This document shows positions 35,821-46,570 of a DNA stretch of 64,000 bases, piece after piece (the first letter of the stretch is position 1; every line of letters begins with the position of its first letter). The stretch comes from Schnuerera sp. xch1 (GTDB taxonomy: Bacteria > Bacillota > Clostridia > Tissierellales > Tepidimicrobiaceae): NCBI RefSeq assembly GCF_019931165.1, contig NZ_JAIOUP010000006.1:52267-116266 (forward strand), read 5' to 3'. Both the position numbers and the translations under genes were made by a program. Under the pieces are notes generated by a model, which was not told the DNA's origin, ran no database searches, and worked only from the letters and a program-made list of their open reading frames with translations.

Positions 35821-36888
35821 ATGACCCATAAAATATTAGCTATTAATCCAGGTTCGACTTCTACAAAGATAGCTTTGTTTGAAGATGAGAAAGAAATATT
35901 TACTGAAACGCTGGATCATCCGATAGAGGAGATTGAAAAATATGATAAAGTTCAAGATCAATTCGAGATGAGAAAGGATATAGTAATTTCATTTTTAGAG
36001 GAAAAGGGATACGATATAAATGAGTTATCAGCTGTAGTGGGAAGAGGTGGAATGCTTCCTCCAGTAAAATCGGGAGCTTATGAAGTGAATGAGATAATGC
36101 TCGAAACTCTTGAAAAAAGACCTGCTATGGAACATGCATCTAATTTAGGTGCACCTATTGTATATGAAATAGCGAAGGTTGCAGGAGTTAGTGCCTATAT
36201 ATATGATTCAGTAAGAACAGATGAATTACAGGATATAGCTCGTATATCTGGCATGCCAGATATACCAAGGACAAGTACAAGTCATGTTCTTAATACCAGA
36301 GCAGTAGCAATAAAAACAGCTGAAAAGTACGGTAAAAAATATCAGGATATGAATTTTGTTGTTGCTCACTTAGGTGGTGGAATATCTTTAAATGTTCATG
36401 AAAAGGGGCAGATAGTTGATATAGTTTCAGATGATGAAGGACCATTTTCACCAGAAAGAGCTGGTAGAGTGCCATGTAGACAGCTTATAGATTTATGTTA
36501 TTCAGGTAAGTTTGATAAAGCCACTATGCATAAAAAATTAAGAGGTAATGGTGGAATAAGAGCATATCTTAATACTTTAGATGCTAGAGAAGTTGAGAAG
36601 ATGATTGATAATGGAGATGAAAAGGCAAGAAAAGTCTATGAAGCAATGGCTTACCAAATTGCTAAGGGCATAGGTGAACTTGCAACTGTAGTAGAAGGAA
36701 AAGTGGATTTTATTATTTTAACAGGCGGAATTGCTTATTCTGATATTATGACTTCTTGGATAAAAAAACGTGTAGAGTTTATTGCACCAGTTGAGATCGT
36801 TCCTGGTGAAAATGAGATGGAATCACTTGCTTATGGAATACTTAGAGTATTAAGAGGAGAAGAGAAAGCTAGAGAATATGTAGAATAG
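35821..36888 (+). CDS. buk: Butyrate kinase family acyl-phosphate kinase
   Basis: A 355-residue ASKHA-fold kinase. Family motifs are ILAINPGSTSTKIALFED, AVVGRGGMLPPVKSGAYEVN, VAHLGGGISLNVHEKGQIVD and the C-terminal ILTGGIAYSDIMTSWI. Butyrate kinases make ATP from butyryl phosphate or, in relaxed members, from branched and aryl acyl phosphates. With iorAB and an aminotransferase next door, a role in ATP formation from aryl- or branched-acyl-CoA is plausible. The phosphotransbutyrylase usually encoded alongside is not in this window. Start ATG 35821 follows AAAGGAGGGATAATA. Confidence 0.93.
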   Translation: MTHKILAINPGSTSTKIALFEDEKEIFTETLDHPIEEIEKYDKVQDQFEMRKDIVISFLEEKGYDINELSAVVGRGGMLPPVKSGAYEVNEIMLETLEKRPAMEHASNLGAPIVYEIAKVAGVSAYIYDSVRTDELQDIARISGMPDIPRTSTSHVLNTRAVAIKTAEKYGKKYQDMNFVVAHLGGGISLNVHEKGQIVDIVSDDEGPFSPERAGRVPCRQLIDLCYSGKFDKATMHKKLRGNGGIRAYLNTLDAREVEKMIDNGDEKARKVYEAMAYQIAKGIGELATVVEGKVDFIILTGGIAYSDIMTSWIKKRVEFIAPVEIVPGENEMESLAYGILRVLRGEEKAREYVE

Positions 36889-36920
36889 AGACACTGTAGT
36901 TTTTTGTATTTGTTTGTACT

Positions 36921-37021
36921 TGCACTTATTATAATACAGTGTTAAAATAGAGTTGGCGAAAAGATAAAATTATAACAAATTATAAAAGGTATAAATAATT
37001 CTTTATGAAAATGTTTTCATA
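36921..37021 (+). promoter_or_regulatory. gdhA promoter with cre-like palindrome in the leader
   Basis: A plausible SigA promoter is TTGCAC (36921-36926), a 17-base spacer and TAAAAT (36944-36949). A second TATAAT lies at 36931-36936. The perfect 18-bp palindrome TATGAAAATGTTTTCATA (37004-37021) lies in the leader. Its core TGAAAATGTTTTCA differs from a catabolite-responsive element (TGAAANCGNTTTCA) at one position. CcpA-type roadblock control is inferred. Confidence 0.45.
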
Positions 37022-37045
37022 AGCATAATTTAAGGAGGTATAACT

Positions 37046-38311
37046 ATGGCAAAGGAAAATTTAAATCCATTAAAAAATTCTCAAAATCAGGTAAAAGCTG
37101 CTTGTGACAAATTAGCATTAGACCCAGCAGTATATGAAATACTAAAAGAGCCACAAAGAGTTATTGAGGTTAATATTCCTGTTAGAATGGATGACGGAAG
37201 TATTAAAACATTCAAAGGTTTCAGAGCTCAACATAATGACGCAGTAGGTCCAACAAAAGGTGGAGTAAGATTCCATCCAGGAGTAAACATAGACGAAGTT
37301 AAAGCTCTATCAATATGGATGACTTTCAAAGGTGGAGTTATGGGACTACCTTATGGTGGAGGTAAAGGTGGAGTTATAGCTGACACACTAAGCCTATCCC
37401 AAGGAGAACTAGAAAGACTTTCAAGAGGATATATAGATGGACTTTATAAGTACTTAGGAGAAAAAACAGATATTCCTGCACCAGATGTAGGAACTAATGG
37501 ACAAGTTATGGCATGGATGGTAGATGAGTACAATAAATTAACTGGAACTTCTGCTTTAGGTGTTATTACTGGTAAACCAGTTGCATGGGGTGGCTCAGAA
37601 GGTAGAAATGAAGCAACAGGATTTGGTGTTTCGATAATTACAAGAGAAGCAGCAAGAGAAGTAGGCATAGATATGAAGAGTGCAAAAGTTGCTATTCAAG
37701 GATTTGGTAATGTAGGTCGTTATACTGTTAAAAATGTTCAAAGACAAGGAGCTAAAGTAGTAGCTATTGGAGAATGGGCACCATCAGTAGGAACTTATGC
37801 TTTATATAATGAAGACGGATTAGATTTTGCAGATATGGAAGCTTACATGAACGAACATAAGAACTTAGTAGGATATCCAAAGGCAAAACAAATTTCTCTT
37901 GATGAATTCTGGGAATTAGATGTTGATATATTGATCCCAGCAGCTTTGGAAAATGCTATAACTAAAGAAGTAGCTGAAAAAATAAAAGCTAAATTAGTAT
38001 GTGAAGCAGCTAATGGTCCAACAACTCCAGAAGCTGACGAAGTATTAAATGAAAGAAAGATTCCTGTTACTCCTGATATTTTAACTAATGCAGGTGGAGT
38101 AGCAGTATCATACTTTGAGTGGGTACAAAACCTACAAGGATATTATTGGTCAGAAAAAGAAGTAGAAGAAAAACAAGAAGCTAAAATGGTTGAAGCATTT
38201 AAAGATGTATGGGCTCTTAAAGAAGAAAAAGGCGTTACAATAAGACAAGCTGCATACATGATTTCAGTTAAGAAAGTAGCTGAAACAATGAAATTAAGAG
38301 GATGGTATTAA
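37046..38311 (+). CDS. gdhA: NAD(P)-specific glutamate dehydrogenase
   Basis: A 421-residue Glu/Leu/Phe/Val dehydrogenase. The substrate-binding sequence GPTKGGVRFHPGVN and catalytic region PYGGGKGGVI are present, together with the dinucleotide motif IQGFGNVGRYTV. It oxidises glutamate to 2-oxoglutarate plus ammonia, returning the amino acceptor for transaminases. Start ATG 37046 follows AAGGAGGTATAACT. In this neighbourhood it would support amino-acid fermentation. A strong terminator lies 150 bases downstream. Confidence 0.96.
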   Translation: MAKENLNPLKNSQNQVKAACDKLALDPAVYEILKEPQRVIEVNIPVRMDDGSIKTFKGFRAQHNDAVGPTKGGVRFHPGVNIDEVKALSIWMTFKGGVMGLPYGGGKGGVIADTLSLSQGELERLSRGYIDGLYKYLGEKTDIPAPDVGTNGQVMAWMVDEYNKLTGTSALGVITGKPVAWGGSEGRNEATGFGVSIITREAAREVGIDMKSAKVAIQGFGNVGRYTVKNVQRQGAKVVAIGEWAPSVGTYALYNEDGLDFADMEAYMNEHKNLVGYPKAKQISLDEFWELDVDILIPAALENAITKEVAEKIKAKLVCEAANGPTTPEADEVLNERKIPVTPDILTNAGGVAVSYFEWVQNLQGYYWSEKEVEEKQEAKMVEAFKDVWALKEEKGVTIRQAAYMISVKKVAETMKLRGWY

Positions 38312-38460
38312 TCTACACGATATAGATTTAGTTTAAGTTATGATTTAAATGTAATTTGGATACAATAATAATATCAAAGCTTTGTGTGGTATCAATAATT
38401 AACTTAAGCAATGCTTTACAAAATAGAATATCATTAGGCAAATCAAACTATCAATAAAAA

Positions 38461-38490
38461 ACCCTCAGAACTCGTACTTCTGAGGGTTTT
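38461..38490 (+). terminator. Rho-independent terminator of gdhA
   Basis: ACCCTCAGAA (38461-38470) pairs with TTCTGAGGGT (38478-38487), followed by TTTT-rich sequence. The rest of the 295-base gap (38312-38606) shows nothing further that I can name. Confidence 0.9.
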
Positions 38491-38606
38491 GCCATTTGGG
38501 TACTCCCATCATAAACCCTAATTAAGGTTGTTCCTCATCTTTTTTTATGTTCTAAAGTTTTGGGTATAATAGTAAAAGTGATCTTAATATGGGAAGGAGC
38601 AATAGA

Positions 38607-39500
38607 ATGAATTATAAAATCATAGAAAAGGATAACAAGATAATATTAAAGGATATGAAAAATTTCGAACCAAAGCATATATTTGAATGCGGACAGGCAT
38701 TTAGATGGCATGTAGAGGAAGATGGAAGCTATACCGCTATACATAAAGGTAAAGTAATCAATGTTAAGAGAGAAGGAAGAGATGTAGTATTTTCTAATAC
38801 TAATCGGTCTGATTTTGAAAATATTTGGTTTAACTATTTTGATTTAGGCAGGGATTATAGTAAAATAAAAGAAGAATTGTCTAAAGACTCAGTATTAAAA
38901 GAAGCAATTAAATTTGGTCAAGGTATAAGGATACTTAATCAAGAACCTTTTGAAATTATCATTTCATTTATAATTTCGGCTAATAATCAAATTCCACGAA
39001 TCAAAAAATCCATAGAGCTTATTAGTAGAAGTTATGGAGAATATATAGATACATACAATGGAAGAAAATATTTTTCTTTTCCAACGCATGATATCTTAGC
39101 AGATGCAGATATAGAAGATTTGGAAAAGAATCACAAAGTAGGATATAGGGCAAAATATATAGTGAATACTTCAAAGATGATAAAGCAAGGTAAAATCGAT
39201 TTAGATTCCATATATTCACTTTCAACTGCTGAAGGACAGGAAAAGCTCAAAAAATTTCCTGGAGTTGGTCCTAAGGTTTCTAGTTGCATATTGTTATTTG
39301 CATTTAACAAGGATAATGCTTTCCCAATTGATATATGGGTCAAAAGAATCATGGAATATTTTTATTTAGAAGAGGATACAAAATTAAAGGATATATCTAA
39401 ATTTGCAAATAAAAAGTTTGGAGACTTAGCAGGATTTGCACAACAATACCTATTTTATTATGCAAGAGAACTAGGAGTAGGAAAAAAGAATAAAAGATAA
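38607..39500 (+). CDS. ogg: 8-oxoguanine DNA glycosylase/AP lyase, OGG1 type
   Basis: A 297-residue protein. The start ATG 38607 (MNYKIIEKDN) lies seven bases after GGAAGGAG; the in-frame ATG at 38589 is upstream of that site. The N-terminal OGG domain has FECGQAFRWHVEEDGSY, with the typical GQ-x-FRW. The helix-hairpin-helix-GPD motif is KFPGVGPKVSSCILLFAF followed by FPIDIWVKRIME, which supplies the catalytic Lys (of VK) and Asp (IDIW). It excises oxidised guanine from DNA. It is monocistronic as far as I can see, ahead of the CIRCE-groESL unit. Confidence 0.9.
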   Translation: MNYKIIEKDNKIILKDMKNFEPKHIFECGQAFRWHVEEDGSYTAIHKGKVINVKREGRDVVFSNTNRSDFENIWFNYFDLGRDYSKIKEELSKDSVLKEAIKFGQGIRILNQEPFEIIISFIISANNQIPRIKKSIELISRSYGEYIDTYNGRKYFSFPTHDILADADIEDLEKNHKVGYRAKYIVNTSKMIKQGKIDLDSIYSLSTAEGQEKLKKFPGVGPKVSSCILLFAFNKDNAFPIDIWVKRIMEYFYLEEDTKLKDISKFANKKFGDLAGFAQQYLFYYARELGVGKKNKR

Positions 39501-39501
39501 A

Positions 39502-39615
39502 ATGGATGAAGAGAGTTTTGAAATGACATCATTGCATAATAATAAAATAAAAAAAGAGGATAGTGAAGAAAAATCAATAAGATTACAGTATTTGATGAAA
39601 TATGATGAAATTTAG
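39502..39615 (+). CDS. Possible 37-residue acidic small protein
   Basis: An open frame from ATG 39502, one base past the ogg stop, to TAG at 39615, encoding MDEESFEMTSLHNNKIKKED and 17 more charged residues. The upstream sequence (AAGAATAAAAGATAA) is only a weak ribosome binding site. There is no recognised family. It could be a chance ORF in the gap before CIRCE. Confidence 0.2.
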   Translation: MDEESFEMTSLHNNKIKKEDSEEKSIRLQYLMKYDEI

Positions 39616-39661
39616 GACTTGATTCATGTTTTCTTATTAAGTAACATAATAAATGTACATA

Positions 39662-39688
39662 TTAGCACTCATCTTAAGTGAGTGCTAA
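39662..39688 (+). promoter_or_regulatory. CIRCE operator (HrcA binding site)
   Basis: A perfect CIRCE element: TTAGCACTC (39662-39670), nine-base spacer, GAGTGCTAA (39680-39688). It lies 39 bases upstream of groES and predicts repression by HrcA, whose gene is outside the window. A weak promoter (TTGATT 39619-39624, TAACAT 39642-39647) precedes it. Confidence 0.97.
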
Positions 39689-39726
39689 TAAAACGTAAAA
39701 AACGAAAAATACAAGGAGGTAATGAT

Positions 39727-40008
39727 ATGAACCTTAAACCACTAGGTGATAGAGTAGTTATAAAAATAGTAGAAGCAGAGGATAAAACCAAATCTGGAAT
39801 AGTTCTTCCAAGCTCTGCTAAGGAACAGCCTCAAATGGCTGAAGTTGTTGCTGTAGGAGGAGATATAGCTAACGATGATAAGAAAAAGAATCAAATTAAA
39901 GTAAACGATAAAGTAATATTCTCTAAATATGCAGGAACAGAAGTTAAGATTGATGGTGAAGAATTGACAATACTTAAATTTAACGATATTTTAGCTGTAG
40001 TAGAATAG
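39727..40008 (+). CDS. groES: Co-chaperonin GroES
   Basis: A 93-residue protein. The start ATG 39727 (MNLKPLGDRVVIKIVEAE) follows AAGGAGGTAATG; an upstream in-frame start at 39682 lies within CIRCE and is not credible. The mobile-loop stretch KTKSGIVLPSSAKEQPQM and the C-terminal ILKFNDILAVVE are typical. GroES caps the GroEL chamber. The gap to groEL is 164 bases, longer than usual. Confidence 0.98.
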   Translation: MNLKPLGDRVVIKIVEAEDKTKSGIVLPSSAKEQPQMAEVVAVGGDIANDDKKKNQIKVNDKVIFSKYAGTEVKIDGEELTILKFNDILAVVE

Positions 40009-40018
40009 TTGGACAATG

Positions 40019-40152
40019 TACAGTTAAAATCGAAATGATGATCTTGATCCTCTGCTATCTAACGACAGTAAGATTAATTCTGTCTATTGCAGGGTGACGA
40101 TGGTTTGCATTTGGTATGGGCGATATTTGATCGCCAGATAGAACTGAAATAA
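40019..40152 (+). other. Structured spacer between groES and groEL
   Basis: This 164-base gap holds paired elements: CTGC (about 40056-40059) with GCAG (40089-40092) enclosing ACAG (40065-40068) and CTGT (40081-40084), and GGCGAT (40119-40124) with ATCGCC (40130-40135). It has no ORF or promoter I can support. It may be an RNA-processing or stability element, or an inserted remnant. Confidence 0.35.
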
Positions 40153-40166
40153 AAAGAGGAGTGTGA

Positions 40167-41810
<1,644 letters not shown>

Positions 41811-41818
41811 TATCAAAA

Positions 41819-41850
41819 ACCTCTGAGGAGACTCAGAGGTTTACTATTTT
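41819..41850 (+). terminator. Rho-independent terminator of groESL
   Basis: ACCTCTGAG (41819-41827) pairs with CTCAGAGGT (41832-41840) around GAGA, followed by TTACTATTTT. Confidence 0.85.
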
Positions 41851-42025
41851 CCATTATATATCTTAATATATTCTCATAAATATTAATAGTAGTATATAAA
41901 TGTTTAAAGAGCACTTCTTTTACTAAAGAATAGATAAGAAATATGTGTTAAAATATATAATAGGTTTTAAATTAATAAAATTAGGATATATATAATCATA
42001 TAAAACAATTAAAGGAGTGAAATTT

Positions 42026-42409
42026 ATGAAATACGAGTTATTACATACTTGCATTAGAGTAATGGATTTAGAGAAGTCTTTAAAGTTTTATGAGGAGGCT
42101 TTAGGATTAAAGGAAACAAGGAGAAAGGATTTTCCAGAAGATGAATTTACCTTAGTATACTTAAGTGATGAATCAGGAAATTATGAGATAGAGTTAACAT
42201 ACAACTATAATCCTGATAAACCTTATGAACTGGGAAATGGGTTCAGTCATATAGCAGTTTCAGTAGATGATCTAGAAGCTTCTAGAGAAAGACATAAAGA
42301 GATGGGATATAAGGTTACTGAACTAATAGGATTACCAGGAGAGAAACCAAAATACTATTTTGTCACTGATCCAGATGGATATGATGTTGAGGTTCTAAGA
42401 GCAAAATAA
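42026..42409 (+). CDS. gloA: Lactoylglutathione lyase/glyoxalase I-like protein
   Basis: A 127-residue vicinal oxygen chelate protein. The start ATG 42026 (MKYELLHTCIRVMDLEKSL) follows AAAGGAGTGAAATTT; the in-frame GTG at 42017 is inside the ribosome binding site. Metal ligands are visible: His in ELLHTCIRV, Glu in YEIELTYN, His in GFSHIAVSV and Glu in GYDVEVL, the four positions of glyoxalase I. The sequence PDGYDVEVLRAK ends the fold. It detoxifies methylglyoxal as a thiol hemithioacetal. The gene is convergent with the nitroreductase gene downstream, with ten bases between. Confidence 0.9.
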   Translation: MKYELLHTCIRVMDLEKSLKFYEEALGLKETRRKDFPEDEFTLVYLSDESGNYEIELTYNYNPDKPYELGNGFSHIAVSVDDLEASRERHKEMGYKVTELIGLPGEKPKYYFVTDPDGYDVEVLRAK

Positions 42410-42419
42410 TAAGCATAAC

Positions 42420-43166
42420 TTAACCATTCAAAAATCCTATATTTCTCAAAAATTCTCCCGTCTCATCCCTACTACTTTTGGAGAAGGCTTTACAAGATTT
42501 TTTTGTCCAAGTTTCATCAGACTTGCCATTGGTTCTTTTATTATAATATTCTTTCATAGTTTTATTGTATTCATTTATTAATTCATCATCCTTTGTCTGA
42601 TCATAATAATCTATTTTGTGAACAACCTCTTTTGGCAATCTAGGTTTTAGACCTGGATTGTCATCTGGATATCCTAAACATAATAAGAATAGTGGAGCCA
42701 CTAAATTAGGCAGCTTAAATATATTATGAACCTCTTGCATATTATTTCTCATACCTCCAATAACAACTCCACCAAGACCTAAGCTCTGTGCAGCTATCAA
42801 TGCCTTTTGAGCTGCTAAGGCAGTATCAATAACTGCCACGGTATATAATTCAGCATTGCTAAATACATCAGTATTTGCAATATCCATATATTTCTTACTT
42901 CTGTTCAAATCTGCACAGAATAACAAAACTACCGGTGCTTTAACTACCCACGGTTGGCCTCCAGATATCTGAGATAATTCTTCTTTCTTCTTTTTATCCT
43001 TAACTTCAATTATTGTATATGTTTGTAAATTGTTTGATGTTGGTGCCATTTGAGCACACTTAATAATAGTATCCAATATGTCATTATCTACTTCTTTGTC
43101 CCTATATTTTCTAATTGAAACATGGTTCATGAGCAAATCTATTGTATTGTTATTTATTAAAATCAA
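42420..43166 (-). CDS. NfsA-type nitroreductase family FMN oxidoreductase
   Basis: A 248-residue flavoprotein of the oxygen-insensitive NADPH nitroreductase group. The N-terminal HVSIRKYRDKEVDNDI and APTSNNLQTYTIIEV are the FMN phosphate-binding segments, and LGLGGVVIGGMRNN and LGYPDDNPGLKPRLPKE follow. The start is uncertain: TTG 43166 gives MILINNNTIDLLMNH, but AAGAGGGG is only about two bases upstream; a start a few codons in is possible. The last ~40 residues (KSDETWTKKSCKAFSKSS) are a lysine-rich extension. Substrates are not predictable. Confidence 0.85.
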   Translation of the reverse strand: MILINNNTIDLLMNHVSIRKYRDKEVDNDILDTIIKCAQMAPTSNNLQTYTIIEVKDKKKKEELSQISGGQPWVVKAPVVLLFCADLNRSKKYMDIANTDVFSNAELYTVAVIDTALAAQKALIAAQSLGLGGVVIGGMRNNMQEVHNIFKLPNLVAPLFLLCLGYPDDNPGLKPRLPKEVVHKIDYYDQTKDDELINEYNKTMKEYYNKRTNGKSDETWTKKSCKAFSKSSRDETGEFLRNIGFLNG

Positions 43167-43371
43167 CCCCTCTTAAAGTATTTAGTTTTAATTTTCACTT
43201 TTAATATATCCAAGTATATCGATTTTATAAACTAATAATTTCTTATCTATCAAACAATATGTATCTGAATAAAATTTCTTGCTATTGAAATTAATATTTG
43301 TTATACTATAAGGAAAAAATATTATCTGCAATATATACATAAGTTTATATTTAATTTAACTATATTTGTAG

Positions 43372-44859
<1,488 letters not shown>

Positions 44860-44873
44860 GGGAGGATTTAAAG

Positions 44874-46343
44874 TTGATATTAATTCTAGATTTAGGGGAA
44901 AAATTTAGCAGAAGTTTAGGAAAAAAAATAAGAGAGAGTAAAGTTTATTGTGAAATAGTATCTTATGATTACTCTGTAGATAATATTAAATCAAAAAAGC
45001 CAGAAGGAATTATAATAACAGGTGGAGAAATTGAAGATGCATCTTTAATGGATAAAGATATATTTAAATTAGGAATACCTGTTTTATCAATTGAATATGA
45101 TACAGAATCTAATGCTAAAGATTATAATTTTGAAACAGTAACCGTGGATAGAGAAAGTCTATTGTTTAATGGATTGAATGAAAGTTTACAATTATGGATG
45201 GATAAGGAATACGTATTTGATAGTATTCCACAGGGATTTGAAAAGGTTGCAGAATCAGGAGAAAATATTGTAGCTATTGAAAATAAGGATAGAAAGATCT
45301 ATGGTGTAAAATTTCATCCAGAGATTGAAACTTCTAAAGAAGGTAAATATATAATCGATAATTTTCTATTTAAGATTTGTAATTGTGATAAGAGCTGGAA
45401 TATGGAGCAATTTGTTAATAACAGTGTAAAAGAAATAAAGAGACAAGTAGGAGATAAAAAGGCTTTATGTGCATTATCTGGTGGAGTGGATTCATCTATA
45501 TGTGCAGCACTGGTGCATAAAGCTATTGGAGACAACCTAGTCTGTGTATTTGTAGATCATGGACTACTGAGAAAGTATGAAAAGGAACAGGTAGAAAGAG
45601 AATTTAGAGATGAATTCCATATGAACCTCATAACTGTAGACGCTAAGGACAGATTTTTAAATAGATTAAAAGGAGTAACAGATCCAGAAAAAAAGAGAAA
45701 GATTATAGGAGAAGAGTTCATCAGAGTTTTTGAAGAAGAACAGAGTAAATTAACTGAAATTGAATTCCTGGTACAGGGAACTATATATCCAGATGTAATC
45801 GAATCCGGAACAGATGGTAAATCGGTAGTAAAGAGCCATCATAATGTAGGAGGGCTACCAGAGGATATAAACTTTGAATTGATAGAACCTGTAAGACAAT
45901 TGTTTAAAGATGAAGTCCGAGAGGTAGGACGACTTTTAGGAATTTCTGATGAAATTGTAAATAGACAGCCCTTTCCAGGTCCTGGATTAGGAGTTAGAGT
46001 TTTAGGCGAAGTTACAGAGGAAAAGCTAGATATAGTAAGAGATGCTGACTATATATTTAGGAAAGAGATAGAAAAAGCAAAGTTGAATGATAAAATCTGG
46101 CAATACTTTGCAGCTATCCCTGAAATGAAATCCGTAGGAGTAACTGACGGAGAGAGAACCTATAACTATACAATAGTACTAAGAGCAGTAAATAGTATAG
46201 ATGCCATGACTGCTCAATGGGCCAAAATTCCATTAGAAGTATTGGAGAAGGTATCCGATAGGATAGTAAATGAGGTATCGTACGTAAATAGAGTGGTATA
46301 TGACATAACAAATAAACCACCTGCTACAATTGAGTGGGAGTAA
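44874..46343 (+). CDS. guaA: GMP synthase with degenerate glutaminase domain
   Basis: A 489-residue protein from TTG 44874 behind GGGAGG. The ATP pyrophosphatase half is intact: PP-loop LSGGVDSS at 201-208, VDHGLLRK, and the C-terminal dimerisation domain with RQPFPGPGLGVRV and TNKPPATIEWE. The N-terminal class I glutamine amidotransferase half is damaged. Where active enzymes have GICYG with the nucleophilic Cys, this one reads LSIEYD with Glu at 74. About 12 residues of the following helix are missing, and the SHGD stretch reads WMDKEYV. The FHPE motif (147-150) remains. It should therefore use free ammonia rather than glutamine to make GMP from XMP. It is shorter than the usual 510-525 residues. 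Confidence 0.93.
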   Translation: MILILDLGEKFSRSLGKKIRESKVYCEIVSYDYSVDNIKSKKPEGIIITGGEIEDASLMDKDIFKLGIPVLSIEYDTESNAKDYNFETVTVDRESLLFNGLNESLQLWMDKEYVFDSIPQGFEKVAESGENIVAIENKDRKIYGVKFHPEIETSKEGKYIIDNFLFKICNCDKSWNMEQFVNNSVKEIKRQVGDKKALCALSGGVDSSICAALVHKAIGDNLVCVFVDHGLLRKYEKEQVEREFRDEFHMNLITVDAKDRFLNRLKGVTDPEKKRKIIGEEFIRVFEEEQSKLTEIEFLVQGTIYPDVIESGTDGKSVVKSHHNVGGLPEDINFELIEPVRQLFKDEVREVGRLLGISDEIVNRQPFPGPGLGVRVLGEVTEEKLDIVRDADYIFRKEIEKAKLNDKIWQYFAAIPEMKSVGVTDGERTYNYTIVLRAVNSIDAMTAQWAKIPLEVLEKVSDRIVNEVSYVNRVVYDITNKPPATIEWE

Positions 46344-46437
46344 CACTCAATGAAACGAGCGATAGGAGAGTTGAATTGCTGGCATTATCGCAACCTACGG
46401 CGAGAGTAAACAACAAAAAACTTTGCATATGCCACTA

Positions 46438-46473
46438 GGACAAGGGAACTAAACTTCCTTGTTCTATTATTTT
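46438..46473 (+). terminator. Probable Rho-independent terminator of guaBA
   Basis: ACAAGG and CCTTGT (with AA/TT and one bulge) form a stem at 46440-46462, followed by TCTATTATTTT. Confidence 0.6.
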
Positions 46474-46511
46474 GGAAGGGATGAAAAAACATTTCAGATT
46501 TGAATCATATA

Positions 46512-46540
46512 TTGAAAAATATTTTCATATATACTATAAT
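46512..46540 (+). promoter_or_regulatory. SigA promoter of the amino-sugar operon with overlapping palindrome
   Basis: TTGAAA (46512-46517), a 17-base spacer and TATAAT (46535-46540) precede the kinase gene. The palindrome TGAAAA-ATA-TTTTCA (46513-46527) overlaps the -35 element, a good position for a repressor such as the RpiR-type regulator encoded in the operon. Confidence 0.65.
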
Positions 46541-46570
46541 AAAAATAATAATAGAATTGGAGTGTTCTAG

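Noticed and set aside
42017..43166. A toxin-antitoxin or defence cassette in the small-gene area around the glyoxalase and nitroreductase
   Set aside because: Both genes belong to clear housekeeping or detoxification families; no toxin, antitoxin or defence signatures are present there or elsewhere in the window.
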